Source: an uncultured Phycisphaerales bacterium
GTDB lineage: Bacteria; Planctomycetota; Phycisphaerae; UBA1845; CAIVHJ01
DNA: 13,212 bases
NCBI GenBank assembly: GCA_903905665.1
Contig: CAIVHJ010000443.1
Span: forward strand, 1-13,212
Direction: 5' to 3'
Part shown: in pieces, positions 6,714-13,212 of the stretch
Layout: each line of letters begins with the position of its first letter
Numbering within the stretch: the stretch's first letter is position 1
The notes under the pieces: generated by a model
The model's input: only the letters and a program-made list of their open reading frames with translations
What the model was told of the DNA's origin: nothing
Databases searched by the model: none
Translations under genes and position numbers: made by a program

Positions 6714-7866
6714 ACTTCGAATGAGGCGAAGATTCAATCGCGCGCAGAATCGGCCTGGCGAGAAACAATTGTCCCCATTCCCGACCGGTTGTTTCCACCA
6801 ACATGCCCACGTTCTGTAATTGGGAAACGGCTTTGCGGGCGGTGGGATTGGAGGTTTTGAGGAGCTTGGCTGCACGAGCCACCGTCACATACGGATTCAA
6901 GAAAAGTTGATCGAGCAACGCCAAGGCCTTGGCATGATTTTGTAGGCGGGCGCGATACTGCTCCCGCAGTGTCATCAGCTGACCGGCTCGTTGAACAGCC
7001 TCGCGGGAAGTTTCTTCAACGCCGAGCAAGAAATATCGAATCCAGCCGCTCCAATCACCCCGGGTTCTGATCGCCTGCAATCGTTCGTAGTATTCCTGTC
7101 GATTGGCTTCAATATAGGCGGACAGATAAAGCAAAGGTTGCGACAGCCGCCGACGTTCGATGAGAAACAACGTGATCAACAAGCGTCCCACCCGACCATT
7201 GCCATCCAGAAACGGATGAATGGCTTCAAATTGTTCATGCATCAAAGCACACTGGACCAGATCGGGAATTTGACCGCGCTGGTGCAAAAAACACTCCCAA
7301 TCCGACAGAGCCTTCATCATCTCATCGGGCGGTGGCGGCACGTAAGTTGCGGTGGATGGCGTACTGCCGCGAGGCCCAACCCAGTTCTGTGAGCGACGAA
7401 ACTCGCCGGGTGTGGCACGTTCGCCTCGGACACCCTTCATCAACTGGGCATGGAGTTGCCGCACGAGTCTGAGGCTGAGCGGCAACTTACAAAGGTCGCG
7501 AATACCGCGATCCAAAGCGCGGACATAATTCCGCACTTCCCGAACATCATCAGGATCGCGTTCAACCACGCCGGGCTGAACCTCATCAAGGAGAAGTTCT
7601 GATAGATTGGTCTTGGTTCCTTCGATTCGAGACGATAAAACAGCCTCGCGTCGAACATAGGGAGTGATCAACAGGTGCGGATTGGGTAAGTGACGCCCCA
7701 GACCGGATAATTCGCTGAGGGCGGCATCCGCTTTTGAAAGGAGCAGCACCAGTTCCGAACTGTAATCCACCTGAGGTGGAAGCGGCGTAGGGACAAACGC
7801 CCAATAACCACCTGCCGCCTTGACAAGGCGCCCGGCCTGAGACGATTTGAATGATCCGGGATTCAT
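6712..7866 (-). CDS. Fic-domain AMP transferase with C-terminal winged helix
   Basis: The 384-residue protein has a Fic/DOC N-terminal domain opening MNPGSFKSSQAGR, an inhibitory-helix motif SSRIEGT (the S-x3-E-G signature of autoinhibited class II Fic proteins), the complete Fic catalytic motif HPFLDGNGRVGR, and a C-terminal winged-helix-like region ending ARPILRAI. It would transfer AMP from ATP to a hydroxyl on a target protein. All catalytic residues are present, so it should be active when the inhibitory Glu is displaced. I chose 7866 because GGAAGG lies seven bases upstream and family members begin MNPG; an in-frame ATG at 7923 would add 19 unlike residues. The stop is formed where the kinase-tail repeat begins. 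The target is unknown; the HEPN gene is the nearest candidate partner. Confidence 0.9.
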   Translation of the reverse strand: MNPGSFKSSQAGRLVKAAGGYWAFVPTPLPPQVDYSSELVLLLSKADAALSELSGLGRHLPNPHLLITPYVRREAVLSSRIEGTKTNLSELLLDEVQPGVVERDPDDVREVRNYVRALDRGIRDLCKLPLSLRLVRQLHAQLMKGVRGERATPGEFRRSQNWVGPRGSTPSTATYVPPPPDEMMKALSDWECFLHQRGQIPDLVQCALMHEQFEAIHPFLDGNGRVGRLLITLFLIERRRLSQPLLYLSAYIEANRQEYYERLQAIRTRGDWSGWIRYFLLGVEETSREAVQRAGQLMTLREQYRARLQNHAKALALLDQLFLNPYVTVARAAKLLKTSNPTARKAVSQLQNVGMLVETTGREWGQLFLARPILRAIESSPHSK

Positions 7867-7926
7867 TGAACGACCTTCCACCGCCAATAATTGGGCTGTG
7901 AAGCATTGAAAGAAAACGGCCATATT

Positions 7927-7966
7927 CTTTCAAAGTTTTCGATAAAATGCAAGTCCGCTTTCAAAG
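7927..7966. promoter_or_regulatory. Paired CTTTCAAAG sites upstream of fic
   Basis: Two identical near-palindromes, CTTTCAAAG, lie at 7927-7935 and 7958-7966. They start 31 bp apart, about three helical turns, and sit 60-100 bp upstream of the chosen fic start. They could be operator sites, possibly for the Fic protein's own winged helix. This is inference from symmetry and spacing only. Confidence 0.35.
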
Positions 7967-8050
7967 CGATTGGGTAAGTGGAAACGGGGCAAGAGGAGCC
8001 TCCGTTTGTAGATTTTCAACCGCTCCACGGTTATCCATTTCGGCGGCGTG

Positions 8051-8279
8051 CAGATTTTCAACCCAATCCATGCTTCCTGCTGTGTTGCGCGATCCTGTTT
8101 GTTTTTGCTTCGATCCGTCGGAGCGTCGCTTTGTGCTCCGGGTTTAGCTTAGAGACCATCTCACAAGTGTGGCACAGGCATCTTGCCTGTGAATCACCGG
8201 CTGGCAGTCGGTGCCACAAAGAGTTTTGAGATAGTTTCTTAGTCATGACCGCATATTGCCTGTAAAACCGCAGTCGATC
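8051..8279. repeat. 229-bp direct repeat, copy A (3' end of the kinase gene)
   Basis: This is the counterpart of 6485-6713, displaced by exactly 1566 bp, in direct orientation. It covers the kinase stop codon, the last 31 native codons, the MITE-like element, and codons up to Asp-Arg-Leu-Arg-Phe. A separate 12-bp direct repeat AGATTTTCAACC (8010-8021 and 8052-8063) lies at its left edge. Confidence 0.92.
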
Positions 8280-9164
8280 GGCGCGGGTGAGCGGGAGGTT
8301 CCGCGTGGAATAATTCAACGCAGCCAAATCCTTGATGAACCACCGCCGCTTCCGCCAGCGCGGTTTGAAAACACGTTGCAGATCAATGAGACTCAATTCC
8401 ATTTCGCTGGTTTCGCTTTCACGATAATCCACGTCATGAATACTGGAATCTGCTGACCGCTCCCTTACGGTCGCGGCTCTGATATCCGTGGAACGGGGCC
8501 TAATGAAAATATGCGACAGATACAAGTCGCGGTGAACCACTCCACCCGCGTGCAATTGGGACACCAAAGCAGCCAGCGCGTCGATCAGGCGGCGTTTGAC
8601 GACCACCGGAATCCCGTTTGCCTGCACTTGCAGGGGCAACCATGTTTCGAGCGATTGCCCCCCCACCGCCGTCATCAACAGCAAACTCTGCTGCTCTCGC
8701 ATTCCACGCAATCGGCAACCGAAGGCTACGGGAACCGGAGCGGAAATTCCGAGTTCCGCCACCATGCGAATCCCGGCGACTTCGATGGTAGCCAGACTGG
8801 AAGCGGTCACATCAATATCAGAGCCGCGACCGTAAGGGAGCGGTCTGCGATTTCCGGCATTGAGGAAATGCATTCCCGTTACACGCCGCAGAATTCGCTT
8901 CAATTGCATCCAAAAAGGGGGACGGTTGTAACGCTTGAGAAATAACGGCACGGGCCCGGCGGAACTCTGCAATGTGAGTTGGATTCGCTCCCGCCAACGA
9001 CTCAAACCTTTCTTGACGAGCGATTTTTCACCCGCCGCATTCATCAAAGCATCAAAATCGCACAAGTCATTGGATCTCAACAAACATTCATAATCATGAT
9101 GAACATAGAGCAACCCATGTTTCGTATACTGCGATCGACCACTGTAATGTGCCGAATCGATCAT
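8058..9164 (-). CDS. WaaP/InaA-type lipopolysaccharide kinase with three in-frame repeat insertions
   Basis: The 368-residue protein has the protein-kinase-like fold of LPS core kinases, which phosphorylate heptose or Kdo using ATP at the inner membrane. Visible features are FLKRY (75-79, the ATP-lysine strand), LLLMTAVGGQSLETWLP (161-177), the catalytic loop HRDLYLSHIF (211-220), LIDLQRVF (259-266, DLQ in place of DFG) and KDLAALNYS. Three inserts interrupt the usual family pattern: PLPYGRGSDI (108-117), DIRAATVRERSA (227-238) and about 30 residues from the MITE (309-338). All keep the frame and sit between core motifs. The start at 9164 overlaps the heptosyltransferase stop as ATGA; the frame is open further upstream, but only inside that gene. 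Confidence 0.85.
   Translation of the reverse strand: MIDSAHYSGRSQYTKHGLLYVHHDYECLLRSNDLCDFDALMNAAGEKSLVKKGLSRWRERIQLTLQSSAGPVPLFLKRYNRPPFWMQLKRILRRVTGMHFLNAGNRRPLPYGRGSDIDVTASSLATIEVAGIRMVAELGISAPVPVAFGCRLRGMREQQSLLLMTAVGGQSLETWLPLQVQANGIPVVVKRRLIDALAALVSQLHAGGVVHRDLYLSHIFIRPRSTDIRAATVRERSADSSIHDVDYRESETSEMELSLIDLQRVFKPRWRKRRWFIKDLAALNYSTRNLPLTRADRLRFYRQYAVMTKKLSQNSLWHRLPAGDSQARCLCHTCEMVSKLNPEHKATLRRIEAKTNRIAQHSRKHGLG
8152..8238. mobile_element. 87-bp palindromic MITE-like element, copy A, inside the kinase gene
   Basis: Same element as 6586-6672, with TAA (minus strand) at both ends. One terminal repeat is GAAACTATCTCAA on minus; the other has drifted to TTGTGAGATGGTCTC. The second internal hairpin has one G-T wobble (CACCGGCT/AGTCGGTG). 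Together with the 3-bp duplication it contributes 30 in-frame codons without a stop. Confidence 0.7.
8455..8485 (+). repeat. 31-bp palindromic repeat, copy 1 (in frame in the kinase gene)
   Basis: Begins GACCGCTCCCTTACGGTC and ends GGCTCTGATAT on plus. It contains the internal dyad GACCG/CGGTC. It is identical over 31 bp to the reverse complement of 8815-8845. In the kinase frame this orientation encodes DIRAATVRERS. Confidence 0.88.
8815..8845 (-). repeat. 31-bp palindromic repeat, copy 2 (opposite orientation)
   Basis: Perfect inverted copy of 8455-8485, 360 bp away in the same gene. In the kinase frame this orientation encodes RPLPYGRGSDI. I recall PLPYGRGS-type translations as frequent in planctomycete genomes, consistent with a dispersed repeat family. 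Confidence 0.88.
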
Positions 9165-10249
9165 GCCTCGCTCTTTATTGCCTGATGAGAGTGCAGCAAT
9201 TCCACGGCGGCGGAGACGACCATTTCGGGAGACAGGTCCGTCATGCACTTGCGATGCTTGAGAGGGCAAACGGGTTTTTGGCACGGACCGCAATCGACGG
9301 GAATCATCACTTTGCGTTCGAGCGAAGAATTTGTTTCGGTCCACCCGGGATGCGTCGAACCGAAAATCGTCACGACCGGAACATTCAGCGCGATCGCAAA
9401 ATGTCGCGGACCCGTATCGTTCGTGATTAGCAGATCGCTTTGTGCGATGAGCGATTTCAGGAGTCGCAGATTCAGCATCGGCGGCGCCAGCACGATCGCT
9501 TTGGTTTTCATGAGGTGACGAACTTTTTCGGCGATCTCAATATCTTTCGGGCCGGCGGTGATGATGATTTGGGCGCCGGTCCGCGCGGCGAGCAGGTCTC
9601 CCACTGTGGCGAAGTGTTCCGGTGGATACAATTTTGACGGCCCAAATGCCGAACCCGGATTAAAAATCACCACGGGACGATTCGTTTCGATCGAATATTC
9701 CCGCCACCAACCCTCGACCACCGAATCGCTCACAGGGTCGGTAAAAAGTTGCAGCGGTCTGGTTGGCGATCCACAACCGAGAATTTCGGAGAGCCTCGCA
9801 TAGTACGTCAGCATGGATTCGATCTGATAAGTTCCGTCCGAATTGCGCGGTGTTTTGAGCGTATTTGTCAGCAAAAATGAGCGAAAATCACGCGAATAAC
9901 CGATCCGACGCGGTGTATGCGCCAACCAAGACAGCAACCCAGTCCGAAACGAATTCGTCAGAAGCAATACGCAGGTAAAACCTTGTTTTTTCAGGTGTTG
10001 CGAAACTCGCCACAAACCGATCAAATTTTTCTCACACCCTTTTGGCCAAACTTCAATTCGATCGAACCACGGACACCCCGCAATGACATCCTGCACATAA
10101 GCCCTTAGCAGATAAGTGATTTCGCTGCCCGGCAACTGCTCGCGAATCCTCCGCAGCGTCGGCGTAGCCAATACCACGTCGCCAACCCAATTGGGCATAA
10201 CGATTAGCAGGCGATCTAAATCGTGTTGGGATATTGCGTTGCCGCTCAT
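9161..10249 (-). CDS. waaF: ADP-heptose:LPS heptosyltransferase (WaaF-like, GT9)
   Basis: GT9-family enzyme that adds heptose from ADP-heptose to the LPS inner core at the cytoplasmic membrane face. The N-terminal motif LLIVMPNWVGDVVLATPTLR (14-33), the C-terminal NDTGPRHFA (277-285) with GSTHPGWTETN, and a cysteine cluster CGPCQKPVCPLKHRKC (320-335) match heptosyltransferase II. I chose the ATG at 10249 (362 residues). The in-frame ATG at 10288 would leave 10 bp before the divergent gene and put a TACAAT hexamer inside the coding region; neither start has a good SD. The stop overlaps the kinase start by ATGA, so the two are likely coupled. The gmhB-like gene earlier in the window fits the same pathway. 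Confidence 0.88.
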   Translation of the reverse strand: MSGNAISQHDLDRLLIVMPNWVGDVVLATPTLRRIREQLPGSEITYLLRAYVQDVIAGCPWFDRIEVWPKGCEKNLIGLWRVSQHLKKQGFTCVLLLTNSFRTGLLSWLAHTPRRIGYSRDFRSFLLTNTLKTPRNSDGTYQIESMLTYYARLSEILGCGSPTRPLQLFTDPVSDSVVEGWWREYSIETNRPVVIFNPGSAFGPSKLYPPEHFATVGDLLAARTGAQIIITAGPKDIEIAEKVRHLMKTKAIVLAPPMLNLRLLKSLIAQSDLLITNDTGPRHFAIALNVPVVTIFGSTHPGWTETNSSLERKVMIPVDCGPCQKPVCPLKHRKCMTDLSPEMVVSAAVELLHSHQAIKSEA

Positions 10250-10298
10250 TGAGACGATATTGTAAGAACGAAACGATTTTAATTCCATTCGAGCGATT
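10250..10298. promoter_or_regulatory. Short divergent intergenic region between waaF and the acetyltransferase gene
   Basis: If waaF starts at 10249, this 49-bp stretch must hold both divergent promoters, at least in part. On the minus strand TACAAT sits 8 bases before the waaF ATG, so the transcript would be nearly leaderless. The -35 region is weak (TGGAAT at 17-bp spacing). I see no clear promoter for the + strand gene. Confidence 0.3.
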
Positions 10299-11237
10299 AT
10301 GAATCCTGATCATTCACAGTACACAATTCGACCGGCGGAGCCAAACGAAGTTCTTGTCGCCGCGAGACTTATCTGCGCCGATGACGAGAATTCGGCCCAG
10401 GCGGAACGCAGCGGCCGTTTTTTGCTGGATTATCTTCGGGCCCAAAAACTTGATCTGACCTGGGGAGTATTGATCGAACAATCGGGTCGGTCGATCAGTG
10501 CGTGCGGATGTGTTGAATCTCCCGGTAGTTGCGCTACATTGCTGCTCCCACACGGGCCAATGGAACATGTTGATGCGCCGGCAATTCGGCAGGCGATTGA
10601 TTACCTGGTAGGGCAATGCAAACTCCGAGGCGTGAAGGTGTTGCAATGCCTCACTGGTCCCGGTGATGCGCGCCAAGGTGTGGCTCTAACGTCTGCCGGT
10701 TTCAAATCTGTCGCAGATCTGCAATACATGACGTTGGAAATGTCCAACACCGACACGAGAAAAGCATTCACAAGTTCATTGACATTCGTACCTTATCAGT
10801 CGGTGTCGAAATCTGTTTTTGAGGAAATACTGCGGCAAACATATTTGCAGAGTCTGGATTTTCCGGAACTTACTGGAATTCGAAGCGTGGAGGAGATGAT
10901 TCTGTCGCATCAATTCACGGGCGAGCACGACCCCAACCTGTGGTATGTGGTTTGCGATCCACACAATGAACCCGTGGGCGTGTTGTTGCTGACGCGAGTG
11001 CCGATGCAATCACAACTGGAAATAGTGTACGTGGGCGTTGGTGCGCAACATCGAGGGTGTGGATACGGGAAGCAGATCGTGGAATTTGCTGTAGAAACGG
11101 CGCGTCGTCGGGGCGTGAACGGAATGATGTTGGCCGTGGACACAAGGAATCGTTATGCGGTCAGGATTTATGAAACGGCCGGTTTTGTATCGTCGAGCAT
11201 CCGTCAGGTATGGGTTCGGGTTTTCGTCACGACGTGA
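10299..11237 (+). CDS. Tandem-GNAT acetyltransferase
   Basis: The 312-residue protein has two GNAT-like halves. The N-terminal half (about 8-150) keeps the fold pattern YTIRPAEPNEVLVAARLI...SAGFKSVADLQYM but lacks a clear acetyl-CoA loop. The C-terminal half (about 165-310) has the acetyl-CoA motif QHRGCGYGKQIVEFA and the terminal LAVDTRNRYAVRIYETAGF. An inactive N-terminal GNAT followed by an active one recalls the mycothiol synthase MshD layout, but I cannot assign that activity. It transfers acetyl from acetyl-CoA to an unknown amine. It is transcribed away from waaF and ends just before a hairpin. The ATG at 10299 has only a weak SD. Confidence 0.8.
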   Translation: MNPDHSQYTIRPAEPNEVLVAARLICADDENSAQAERSGRFLLDYLRAQKLDLTWGVLIEQSGRSISACGCVESPGSCATLLLPHGPMEHVDAPAIRQAIDYLVGQCKLRGVKVLQCLTGPGDARQGVALTSAGFKSVADLQYMTLEMSNTDTRKAFTSSLTFVPYQSVSKSVFEEILRQTYLQSLDFPELTGIRSVEEMILSHQFTGEHDPNLWYVVCDPHNEPVGVLLLTRVPMQSQLEIVYVGVGAQHRGCGYGKQIVEFAVETARRRGVNGMMLAVDTRNRYAVRIYETAGFVSSSIRQVWVRVFVTT

Positions 11238-11238
11238 G

Positions 11239-11256
11239 TCGGTGGTTTTCCACCGA
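11239..11256 (+). terminator. Hairpin after the acetyltransferase gene
   Basis: TCGGTGG-TTTT-CCACCGA forms a perfect 7-bp stem with a four-base loop, two bases after the stop. No T-tract follows, so as a terminator it would be weak; it might instead protect the mRNA 3' end. The TTTTCCACC inside also resembles a DnaA box. Confidence 0.45.
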
Positions 11257-11538
11257 ATGCACACAGTGGAGATTTTTGATGTGATTAAGTCGTGTGGGAA
11301 AAAAATTTTTTTTGCGCAACGTTTTGTGTGGTGTGAGGAATGAAGATTGTGTAAAAGATTTTAAGATTTCATGTATTGACGTACAAAAATTTGAGTGTTA
11401 TTCTTCGACAGCGTGATGGTTGAGAAATGAGTTCCAGCCAAATCAAGAATTGAGATTACGGTCATCTCAATCTTTTCGATCATAATCTTACGCGTCTGAT
11501 TCTTTACGCCGGTCCGGTCAACGGATAAGGAGTGCGCC
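11257..11538. other. A+T-rich region upstream of dnaA, candidate origin/promoter region
   Basis: No gene is seen here. The sequence contains an A/T run (11299-11318) and three 9-mers in one orientation that match TGTGGATAA at 7 of 9 bases: TGTGATTAA (11280-11288), TGTGGGAAA (11293-11301) and TGTGTAAAA (11348-11356). TTTTCCACC at 11246 is near TTTTCCACA. Position next to dnaA makes an origin or autoregulatory site plausible, but no strict TTATCCACA box is present. The dnaA SD AAGGAG lies about seven bases before its GTG. Confidence 0.35.
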
Positions 11539-13083
11539 GTGAGCATTGTCGGTTCTGAACGCATTGCCGAGTTGGAATCGAAAATCGCGGACAAGGTAGG
11601 TCCCCAACGTTTCAAAATCTGGTTCAAACACGCCACGCAATTTCAATTCACGGATGGATTTTTGCGGGTCGGTGTTCCGAACATGTTTATCGGAGGATGG
11701 ATCGAGAATCATTTTTCGGGCGTGATTTCGGAGGCGGCCCGGGAGGCGACCGAAAAAGACTGGCAGTTGATTTTCACGATTGATCCCTCGCTGTCCAAGA
11801 ACCTTCGGAAGAGTCAGCTGGATTCGCAGGTGACGTTCATGACGAGCAATCCGGAGCGATTGGCCCGGGAGCATCGTCGGAACGGGACGGTTCCCGAGCC
11901 CAATAAGCTTCGGGGGCAATTCAGCGATTTTGTGGTTGGGGAAAGCAACCGATTGGCGCACACGTGCGCTATGAGCGTGCTGGATCATCCGGGTCGGCAG
12001 TACAATCCGCTGTTCATTCACGGGGGTTGCGGACTGGGCAAGACGCATTTGTTGCAGGCGGTTTTCAATGCGATGCGGGATCGCGACCCGAAGATACAGT
12101 GTTTGTATTTGACGGGCGAGGAATTTACGAATCAGTTCGTGTATTCGATCAAGACGGGGAATCGGGATGCGTTTCGCCATCGGTTTCGCAACACGGATTT
12201 GCTGTTGATCGACGACATTCATTTTTTGGCGAACAAGACGGCGACGCAGGAAGAGTTTCTCCACACGTTCAACGCGATTGACGCGTTTGAAAAGCAGATC
12301 ATCATGGCGTCGGATTCGCATCCGAAGTTGATCGGGAATTTATCGGCGTCGCTGGTGAATCGTTTTGTGTCGGGGATGGTGGTGAAGATCGATCCGCCGT
12401 CCTACGAACATCGGCTGGAGATTCTTCGACGGCGTTGCGTTCAGATGAAAAAAGAGATTCACGGGCTGGTGCTGGAATACGTGGCGAGCATGATTACGAC
12501 GAACGTACGGGAACTGGAGGGGGCGCTGATCAAGATCGTGGCTTTTTCCACGGTAACGCATCAGCCGATCACGCTGGCGCTCGCCCAGCAGGCACTGGCA
12601 GATCATTTGAACAAGACGACGCGGATCGTCAAGTTGAGCGACATTGAGAGCGTGTGCGCCATTTACTTCGGGTTGTCGCCGGGAGACTTGCACACGTCGC
12701 GGAAGACTCGGACGATCGCCTTGGCGCGGGGTATCGCGATGTGGTTGGCGCGGAAGCATACGACGATGAGTTTTCCGGAGATCGGTCAGTTGATGGGGAA
12801 CAAGAATCATTCGACGGTGCTCTTGGCGTGTGCGAAGATGAACGAGATATTGCGGGTGGACGGTGAGGTGAGATGGAATACCCCGACTTCCGAGCAACAG
12901 AAGCGATTGCGTCCGTTGATCGAGGAGATTGAATTGCAGCTGGGATTGGCGGGACGAGGTCGGGTTACAACGCAGACGCCTGAACCGGAGCGCCACGAAC
13001 GTCTCGATCAGGTAGTCGGGGTCGCGACGATGATACCGGTGGTTCCGGTTCATCGGTTCCCAGAAGCCGCAACGCCGATTTGA
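11539..13083 (+). CDS. dnaA: Chromosomal replication initiator protein DnaA
   Basis: DnaA binds and melts the replication origin and loads the helicase. The 514-residue protein has all four domains: an N-terminal KH-like domain I (about 1-85), a variable linker, an AAA+ domain with Walker A GGCGLGKTH, Walker B LLLIDDIHF and the NRFVSGM arginine-finger region, and a C-terminal DNA-binding domain RTIALARGIAMWLARK...FPEIGQLMGNKNHSTVLLAC. The start is GTG with a strong SD, AAGGAG. The DNA-binding signature reads GNKNHSTV where most DnaA proteins have GGRDHSTV, so the Asp that contacts the DnaA box is Asn here. A tail of about 60 residues (TPEPERHERLDQVV...) follows the conserved domain. Confidence 0.95.
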   Translation: MSIVGSERIAELESKIADKVGPQRFKIWFKHATQFQFTDGFLRVGVPNMFIGGWIENHFSGVISEAAREATEKDWQLIFTIDPSLSKNLRKSQLDSQVTFMTSNPERLAREHRRNGTVPEPNKLRGQFSDFVVGESNRLAHTCAMSVLDHPGRQYNPLFIHGGCGLGKTHLLQAVFNAMRDRDPKIQCLYLTGEEFTNQFVYSIKTGNRDAFRHRFRNTDLLLIDDIHFLANKTATQEEFLHTFNAIDAFEKQIIMASDSHPKLIGNLSASLVNRFVSGMVVKIDPPSYEHRLEILRRRCVQMKKEIHGLVLEYVASMITTNVRELEGALIKIVAFSTVTHQPITLALAQQALADHLNKTTRIVKLSDIESVCAIYFGLSPGDLHTSRKTRTIALARGIAMWLARKHTTMSFPEIGQLMGNKNHSTVLLACAKMNEILRVDGEVRWNTPTSEQQKRLRPLIEEIELQLGLAGRGRVTTQTPEPERHERLDQVVGVATMIPVVPVHRFPEAATPI

Positions 13084-13212
13084 GAACCGCTGGTGATCGA
13101 ATCGAGATGCGAGGTGAGTAAGAAACGACAGGCGAGTGTTGGGATGATGTGATTTCGTATTGTTTTTTTCATGGTCCGTGGCCATGAGTTGGGGAGGTGC
13201 GAGACTGGTCCC
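13084..13212. other. Sequence downstream of dnaA
   Basis: No gene is seen. A hairpin CATGG-TCCGTGG-CCATG lies at 13171-13187, preceded by a T-run on plus. Since the T-run comes before the stem rather than after, it does not look like a dnaA terminator. Confidence 0.4.

Noticed and set aside
6492..6875. 127-residue minus-strand frame read as a whole small gene
   Set aside because: Its N-terminal half is fic in another frame; only the part up to 6713 is a kinase tail, so it was called a pseudogene fragment.
6586..8238. CRISPR or transposon reading of the repeated hairpin segments
   Set aside because: Only two copies, no regular spacing, and no transposase or integrase between them.
9165..9344. 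60-residue N-terminal extension of the kinase frame
   Set aside because: It lies inside the waaF coding sequence and looks unlike kinase N-termini; the ATG at 9164 overlapping the waaF stop fits better.
11518..12321. Minus-strand open frame opposite dnaA
   Set aside because: Shadow of dnaA; Arg/Gln-rich and motif-free. The same applies to 12340-13185.
13171..13187. Terminator for dnaA
   Set aside because: The T-run precedes the hairpin on plus, and no T-run follows the stem on either strand.

Overview
This window looks like chromosomal DNA from a Planctomycetes-type bacterium. Four things point that way: a membrane protein with a C-x-x-C-G-Y-N-L-R-G-L...C-P-x-C zinc ribbon (2025-2849), a solitary nucleotidyltransferase-fold protein of a type I associate with that phylum (1404-1982), an LPS-core gene set, and short palindromic repeats reading PLPYGRGSD. 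The assignment rests on recall of these families, not on a search.

Layout. Positions 1-167 carry a minus-strand coding fragment that does not belong to the + strand gene that follows, so the left edge looks like a junction. From about 178 to 992, a truncated conserved gene and a GmhB/HisB-type HAD phosphatase lie on + and overlap by ATGA. From 996 to 3493 the minus strand carries plsY, the zinc-ribbon membrane protein (ATGA overlap with plsY), the nucleotidyltransferase-fold protein and a DUF2007/zinc-ribbon protein. After a 311-bp gap comes a minus-strand LPS-core cluster, 10249 down to 3805: heptosyltransferase (waaF-like), WaaP/InaA-type kinase, Fic protein, HEPN protein, then a group 4 glycosyltransferase. 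The waaF/kinase and HEPN/glycosyltransferase pairs overlap by ATGA. A divergent tandem-GNAT acetyltransferase gene (10299-11237) follows, then an A+T-rich 301-bp gap and dnaA (11539-13083).

The most interesting part is 4983-9164. The Fic and HEPN genes interrupt what otherwise reads as a heptosyltransferase-kinase-glycosyltransferase operon. The Fic gene is bracketed by a 229-bp direct repeat (6485-6713 and 8051-8279, 20 mismatches, no gaps). One copy is the true 3' end of the kinase gene; the other is an orphan kinase tail whose edge falls on the fic stop codon. Both copies contain the same 87-bp palindromic MITE-like element, which with a 3-bp duplication adds exactly 30 codons in frame. 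The kinase gene also carries two further in-frame copies of a 31-bp palindromic repeat in opposite orientations, so one conserved enzyme has absorbed three repeat insertions.

Functionally, GmhB, WaaF, the kinase and the glycosyltransferase would build and decorate an ADP-heptose-dependent LPS inner core, PlsY would supply phospholipid precursors, and DnaA would initiate replication. Fic and HEPN look like accessory regulatory, toxin or defence genes within the envelope cluster.
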